Assembly (NCBI GenBank): GCA_017882445.1 | Contig: JADGPK010000001.1 | Span: forward strand, 1-64,000 | DNA: 64,000 nt | Reading direction: 5' to 3' | Source: Solirubrobacteraceae bacterium | Lineage (GTDB): Bacteria > Actinomycetota > Thermoleophilia > Solirubrobacterales > Solirubrobacteraceae | Position numbers and translations under genes: made by a program | The notes under the pieces: model-generated | What the model saw: only the letters and a program-made list of their open reading frames with translations | Databases searched by the model: none | What the model was told of the DNA's origin: nothing | Shown: positions 60,794 through 64,000 of the stretch, piece by piece | Numbering within the stretch: position 1 is the first letter of the stretch | How the letters are laid out: each line of letters starts with the position of its first letter

Positions 60794-61468
60794 TCATCCG
60801 GTCCCCTCCATCTCGATCACCACATCGGGCACATCGGCTATGCCCGCAATCGTGCGCTCGGCGTCCTCCGTCGCCGGAACCGTGACCGAGCGGTGGCGAC
60901 CGGTGAGCACGCGCACCGTGCGGACGCCGAGCGGCTTGAGCCCTCGAAAGTCCTTGCTCGGATCGTCTCCGACATACACGACCTCCTCGGGACGGCAGCG
61001 CTCCCGGCGCATCATCAGTTCGAAGACATGGACCGAAGGCTTGCGGTTCTTGACTCCGTAGCGGTGTGTTATGTAGGCGTGCCGGAGCCATGGAGCGAGG
61101 CCGAGCGCGTCGATCTTGTTCTGCTGGACGATCTTATGCCCGTCGGTGACCACATAAAGCGGGCGTGGCGTCAGCCGTTCCAACGCCGTCGCCGACTCGC
61201 TGGGCAGCGAGATCGACGGAGTGTGGTGGCGATATACCTTGATCAGCTCCCTCACGGATTGTCGCCCGGAGAGCCCGAAGGCGGCGAGGACGTCATCGAA
61301 CTGCGTCCCGCGCCCCCGCTGCTCGAGCGACGCCCACATAACCGCGCGAGCCTCGTCCTCGTCGATCCGAAAACGCTGGTGCAGTGCCTGCGCCACCGCG
61401 CGGAAGCCGCTCTCAACGAACTCTTCCTCCGGGTAGAGCGTGTCGTCGAGGTCGAAGGCGACGATCAC
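60794..61468 (-). CDS. HAD-superfamily hydrolase
   Basis: 224 residues from GTG 61468, overlapping the ATP-grasp stop as GTGA. HAD motif I FDLDDTLYPEE, motif II VVTDGHK, motif III Lys in NRKPSVHVFE, and motif IV VYVGDDPSKDF are complete. The alpha-helical cap (about 15-85) is of the C1 type. It probably dephosphorylates a sugar or a nucleotide intermediate. Coupling to the ATP-grasp gene points to a joint step in the nonulosonic acid pathway. Confidence 0.87.
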   Translation of the reverse strand: MIVAFDLDDTLYPEEEFVESGFRAVAQALHQRFRIDEDEARAVMWASLEQRGRGTQFDDVLAAFGLSGRQSVRELIKVYRHHTPSISLPSESATALERLTPRPLYVVTDGHKIVQQNKIDALGLAPWLRHAYITHRYGVKNRKPSVHVFELMMRRERCRPEEVVYVGDDPSKDFRGLKPLGVRTVRVLTGRHRSVTVPATEDAERTIAGIADVPDVVIEMEGTG

Positions 61469-62409
61469 TGCTCGATCAGCCGATCGGCTGGATAGCGAAC
61501 GAGTCTCAGGCCCCGGCGGTAGGCGCCCATCCGCGGCTCGACAGTCTCGCCCAGGGCTTCGCGTATCGCCCATCGCGGGGACTCCACGCCTGCGTGAAAG
61601 CCTAACGTCGATGCGCCGCCCACCCGTGGATTGCACTCCAGCAGGCTGACGCCGTGATCGTCGGCAAACGCCTGGACCACGACGTGACCTCGCAGCTCGA
61701 GGCTCCTCGCCAAGCGCACGGCCACATCGACAAGCCCGGCATGCTCGACCGTCTCGGTCACCGTCGACTCGCCGTCGTGCACGCGGATCCGCGCGCGAGG
61801 CGCCGCGTCGACCACCTCTCCACGCCGGTTCACATAGAGGTCTACGGAGTGCTCGACCCCGGCGAGCACCGGCTGGAAGATGGGCTCGGATAGCCGCTCT
61901 CCGTGCTCTCGCGCGCGGCGCCGGTCCAGGCCGACGGCGATATCGCGTCCACCTGCGCCTCGTCGGTCCTTGACCACGAACCGGTTGCCCTCGAGATCGT
62001 CGAGAGTGCTCGCCGTCGGCGCCGTCGGAATGCTCTCGCGCCGGCAGTGCTCGTAAAAGCTCAGCTTGTCGAGGCACACTTCGATCGCCTCGGGGCTCCC
62101 GACCGGAGCATATGTGCCCTGCCCGGCGAGCCGATCGCGTAGGCCGGCGAAGAAGGGCAGCTCGCCGTCCCTGGTGGGAATCAGCAAGCCGATCTGCTCT
62201 CTGGCGCAGAAGTCGAGCAGCCGATCTGGAGCATCGCGGTGGTCGAGTGACGGCATGTTCCAGAAGCGATCCGCGAAGTAGTGCCCTACGCATTCGGGGT
62301 CGGAGTCCGCACCCCACACGACCCCGCCGCTCGCCGCTTCGACGAGCGCCTGACGAACCGCCTCCAGAAGAGGCACCTTCCGCGAGAGGCTGGTGAGGAG
62401 GATGTTCAA
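61465..62409 (-). CDS. ATP-grasp ligase of the polysaccharide locus
   Basis: 314 residues from TTG 62409. MNILLTSLSRKVPLLEAV is the Rossmann-like N-domain. VVKDRRGAGGRDIAVGL supplies the ATP-grasp lysine and Gly-rich loop, and VSLLECNPRVGGAST the metal-binding Glu and Asn. Such carbamoyl-phosphate-synthase-like ligases join a carboxylate to an amine. In this cluster a recognised PseH acetyltransferase is absent, so acylation of the 4-amino group by this enzyme is a possibility. Confidence 0.85.
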   Translation of the reverse strand: MNILLTSLSRKVPLLEAVRQALVEAASGGVVWGADSDPECVGHYFADRFWNMPSLDHRDAPDRLLDFCAREQIGLLIPTRDGELPFFAGLRDRLAGQGTYAPVGSPEAIEVCLDKLSFYEHCRRESIPTAPTASTLDDLEGNRFVVKDRRGAGGRDIAVGLDRRRAREHGERLSEPIFQPVLAGVEHSVDLYVNRRGEVVDAAPRARIRVHDGESTVTETVEHAGLVDVAVRLARSLELRGHVVVQAFADDHGVSLLECNPRVGGASTLGFHAGVESPRWAIREALGETVEPRMGAYRRGLRLVRYPADRLIEQ

Positions 62410-62431
62410 GGCTTCAATTACGCAGTCGTGC

Positions 62432-63601
62432 TCAGCCCGTCGGTGGAGGGCTGTGCGACTCGAGCAGCCGCCTCAGCTCCGCGACGACCCGCTCGACCTC
62501 GGCGCGGCTGAGCGCCGGGTAGATCGGCAGCGAGATCGCTCCCCGGTAGTACTCCTCGGCATGGGGGCATGTGTCCTGGGGGTAGCCCAGCGTGTCGCGA
62601 TAGTAGGGGAAGCGGTAGATCGGTATGTAGTGGACCTGCACGCCGATGCCGGCGGCGCGCAGGCCCTCGAAGACCTCCAGGCGCACGGCGGGGCCGGCCA
62701 GGATGCGCACGACGAACAGGTGATGGGCGTGCAGCGAGCCCTTCGGAGCGGGCGGCGGAAGCGCGAGGAGCGGCTCATCGGCGAGCAGCTCGCGATACCA
62801 GCCCGCTATCTCGTTGCGTGCGGCCACCCACTCCTCGAGACGCTCCAGCTGGCTGAGGCCGAGCGCGCACTGGAAGTCGGTCAGGCGGTAGTTGAAGCCC
62901 AGCTCGCGCACCTCGTAGTACCAGCTGCCCTCCTCCGGCGACGGCCGCAGGCCCTCGCGGGCGATGCCGTGCGTGCGGAAGCCGCGCAGGCGCGCGGCCA
63001 GCCGGTCGTCCTCGGTCGTGACCATGCCGCCCTCGCCGGTGGTCATCGCCTTGACCGGGTGAAGCGAGAAGGTCGTCATGTCCGCGCCGCCCGGTCCACC
63101 GACGCGCACGCCGTCGCGATGGCCTCCGAGCGCATGGCAGCCGTCCTCGATGACGACCACCCGGTCACGCACGCCCTCAAGCGGGCCCAGGTCAACCGGC
63201 AGGCCGGTCAGGCTGACCGCCACTATCGCCCGCGTGCGATCCGAGAGCTGCGCCGCCGCCACGGCAGTGTCGAGGTTCCATGTGGCCGGGTCCACGTCTG
63301 TGAACCGCACCGTGGCCCCCATGTAGAGCGCGCAGTTCGCCGACGCCACGAAGCTGAGCGGGGTCGTCAGCGCCTCGTCTCCCGGCCCCAGGCCGGCCGC
63401 ATGGGCGGCGCCGTGCAGCGCGGCCGTGCCGTTGGCGAAGGCGACCGCGTGCTTCGCCCCCACGTGCTCAGCGAAGCGCCGCTCGAACTCGGCGACCGCC
63501 GGCCCCTGCGTGATCAGCTCGCCGCGCAGCGCCGATGCGACCGCCTCCACGTCGCGCTCGGAGATTTGCTGGCGTCCGTAGGGCAGGAACGCTGGGCTCA
63601 T
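62432..63601 (-). CDS. pseC: PseC-like sugar-nucleotide aminotransferase
   Basis: 389 residues from ATG 63601, overlapping the dehydratase stop as ATGA. DegT/DnrJ/EryC1 fold: ITQGPAVAEFERRFAEHVGA, FANGTAALHGAAHAAGL for the cofactor phosphate, VIEDGCHALGG with the Asp for the pyridine nitrogen, and Lys in FSLHPVKAMTTGEGG for the Schiff base. In the Pse route it aminates C4 of UDP-2-acetamido-2,6-dideoxy-4-keto-hexose. LHAHHLFVVRI and VHYIPIYRFPYYR are typical PseC-end blocks. Confidence 0.9.
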   Translation of the reverse strand: MSPAFLPYGRQQISERDVEAVASALRGELITQGPAVAEFERRFAEHVGAKHAVAFANGTAALHGAAHAAGLGPGDEALTTPLSFVASANCALYMGATVRFTDVDPATWNLDTAVAAAQLSDRTRAIVAVSLTGLPVDLGPLEGVRDRVVVIEDGCHALGGHRDGVRVGGPGGADMTTFSLHPVKAMTTGEGGMVTTEDDRLAARLRGFRTHGIAREGLRPSPEEGSWYYEVRELGFNYRLTDFQCALGLSQLERLEEWVAARNEIAGWYRELLADEPLLALPPPAPKGSLHAHHLFVVRILAGPAVRLEVFEGLRAAGIGVQVHYIPIYRFPYYRDTLGYPQDTCPHAEEYYRGAISLPIYPALSRAEVERVVAELRRLLESHSPPPTG

Positions 63602-64000
63602 GCGGCGGCGGTGACGCCGGCGGCCATCTCGCGCAGCTCGGCGACCGTCAGCCACCGGTCGTTGGAGTCGCTGGCGTAGCGGAAGCCGTCGGGAAGCGTG
63701 CCTCGCGGCCCGTGGTCGCGCATGGTCCAGGAGGCATACTCGGGGAGGATCACGTAGCCGAAGTCCGCGTCGATCGTGTGGCGCGCCTCGTCGTCGGTGA
63801 CGAGCACCTCGTGCAGCTTCTCACCGGGGCGGATGCCGATGATCTTGCGTTCGCACTCGGGCGCGAGCGCCTCGGCGATGTCCAGCACGCGCATCGAGGG
63901 TATGCGCGGCACGAACGTCTCCCCGCCGCCCATCCGGCCGAGGCACTCCAGCACGAACGCGACCGCCTGCTCGAGCGTGATCCAGAAGCGCGTCATGCGC
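63598..64000 (-). CDS. pseB: PseB-like UDP-GlcNAc 4,6-dehydratase (C-terminal, partial)
   Basis: The frame enters from the right edge and ends at 63598, giving about 133 residues. MTRFWITLEQAVAFVLECL, ETFVPRIPSMRVLDIAEAL, GIRPGEKLHEVL and DFGYVILPEY are the C-terminal blocks of inverting UDP-GlcNAc 4,6-dehydratases (FlaA1/PseB). The NAD-binding part lies outside. It would make the 4-keto substrate for PseC, whose start overlaps this stop by 4 bp. Confidence 0.88.
   Translation of the reverse strand, partial: RMTRFWITLEQAVAFVLECLGRMGGGETFVPRIPSMRVLDIAEALAPECERKIIGIRPGEKLHEVLVTDDEARHTIDADFGYVILPEYASWTMRDHGPRGTLPDGFRYASDSNDRWLTVAELREMAAGVTAAA

Overview
This is a high-GC chromosomal window from an actinobacterium, most probably class Thermoleophilia (Solirubrobacter/Conexibacter-like). 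That placement is an inference from protein character: a SigB/SigF-type sigma factor with RsbW/STAS partners, many GTG/TTG starts and very GC-rich third codon positions. No rRNA or tRNA gene was recognised, so it cannot be confirmed from the window alone.

Layout. (1) 1-4182: tail of a probable nitronate monooxygenase, then a minus-strand general-stress module (STAS antagonist, two HATPase anti-sigma-type proteins, a SigB/F-family sigma factor) and a membrane GGDEF diguanylate cyclase. (2) 4375-15448: housekeeping and envelope genes: class III aminotransferase, the GTPase TypA/BipA, a small membrane protein resembling an isolated FtsH extracytoplasmic domain, glutamate decarboxylase, a DUF167 protein, a phosphatase-like polytopic protein, an MMPL transporter, an AlgH/YqgE protein and a BCP-type peroxiredoxin. 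(3) 15442-24832: phosphate and polyphosphate block: ppk1, a SixA-like phosphatase, a PhoB-like regulator, phoU, pstB, pstA, pstC, pstS, then a second PhoU-like (DUF47) gene divergent from pstS. Between pstS and that gene lie two 11-nt-period PHO-box-like arrays and a decayed C-terminal fragment of a second response regulator. (4) 24893-28389: arsenic block (arsM, arsR, arsJ) and a TauE/SafE permease. arsR has an excellent promoter that predicts a leaderless mRNA.

(5) 28848-64000: a very large surface-polysaccharide locus. A plus-strand operon starts with a sugar epimerase, a WecA/MraY-type phosphoglycosyl transferase and a GT4 enzyme. A long minus-strand operon (46073 down to 32971) encodes glycosyltransferases and a CDP-sugar route: rfbF, rfbG, a C-methyltransferase, a 3,5-epimerase and a reductase. 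These suggest a CDP-linked branched 6-deoxyhexose. A modification section follows: two FkbM methyltransferases, two sulfotransferases, an SGNH protein, GT2 enzymes, a possible polysialyltransferase-like protein and an ABC exporter. The right end carries a pseudaminic/nonulosonic-acid set: methylase, SpsF-like cytidylyltransferase, NeuB/PseI, PseG, a HAD protein, an ATP-grasp ligase, PseC, and PseB running off the edge. No recognisable PseH acetyltransferase or Wzx/Wzy pair is inside the window.

At a finer scale, two genes of the polysaccharide locus are each preceded by a 7-codon mini-ORF. Each mini-ORF comes from a 20-bp-spaced copy of the gene's own start region, and its stop overlaps the real start as ATGA. 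pstC starts inside a perfect 18-bp-arm hairpin. Short tandem repeats of 11, 39 and 51 bp mark the polysaccharide locus, where an IS66-type transposase relic adjoins a truncated glycosyltransferase.
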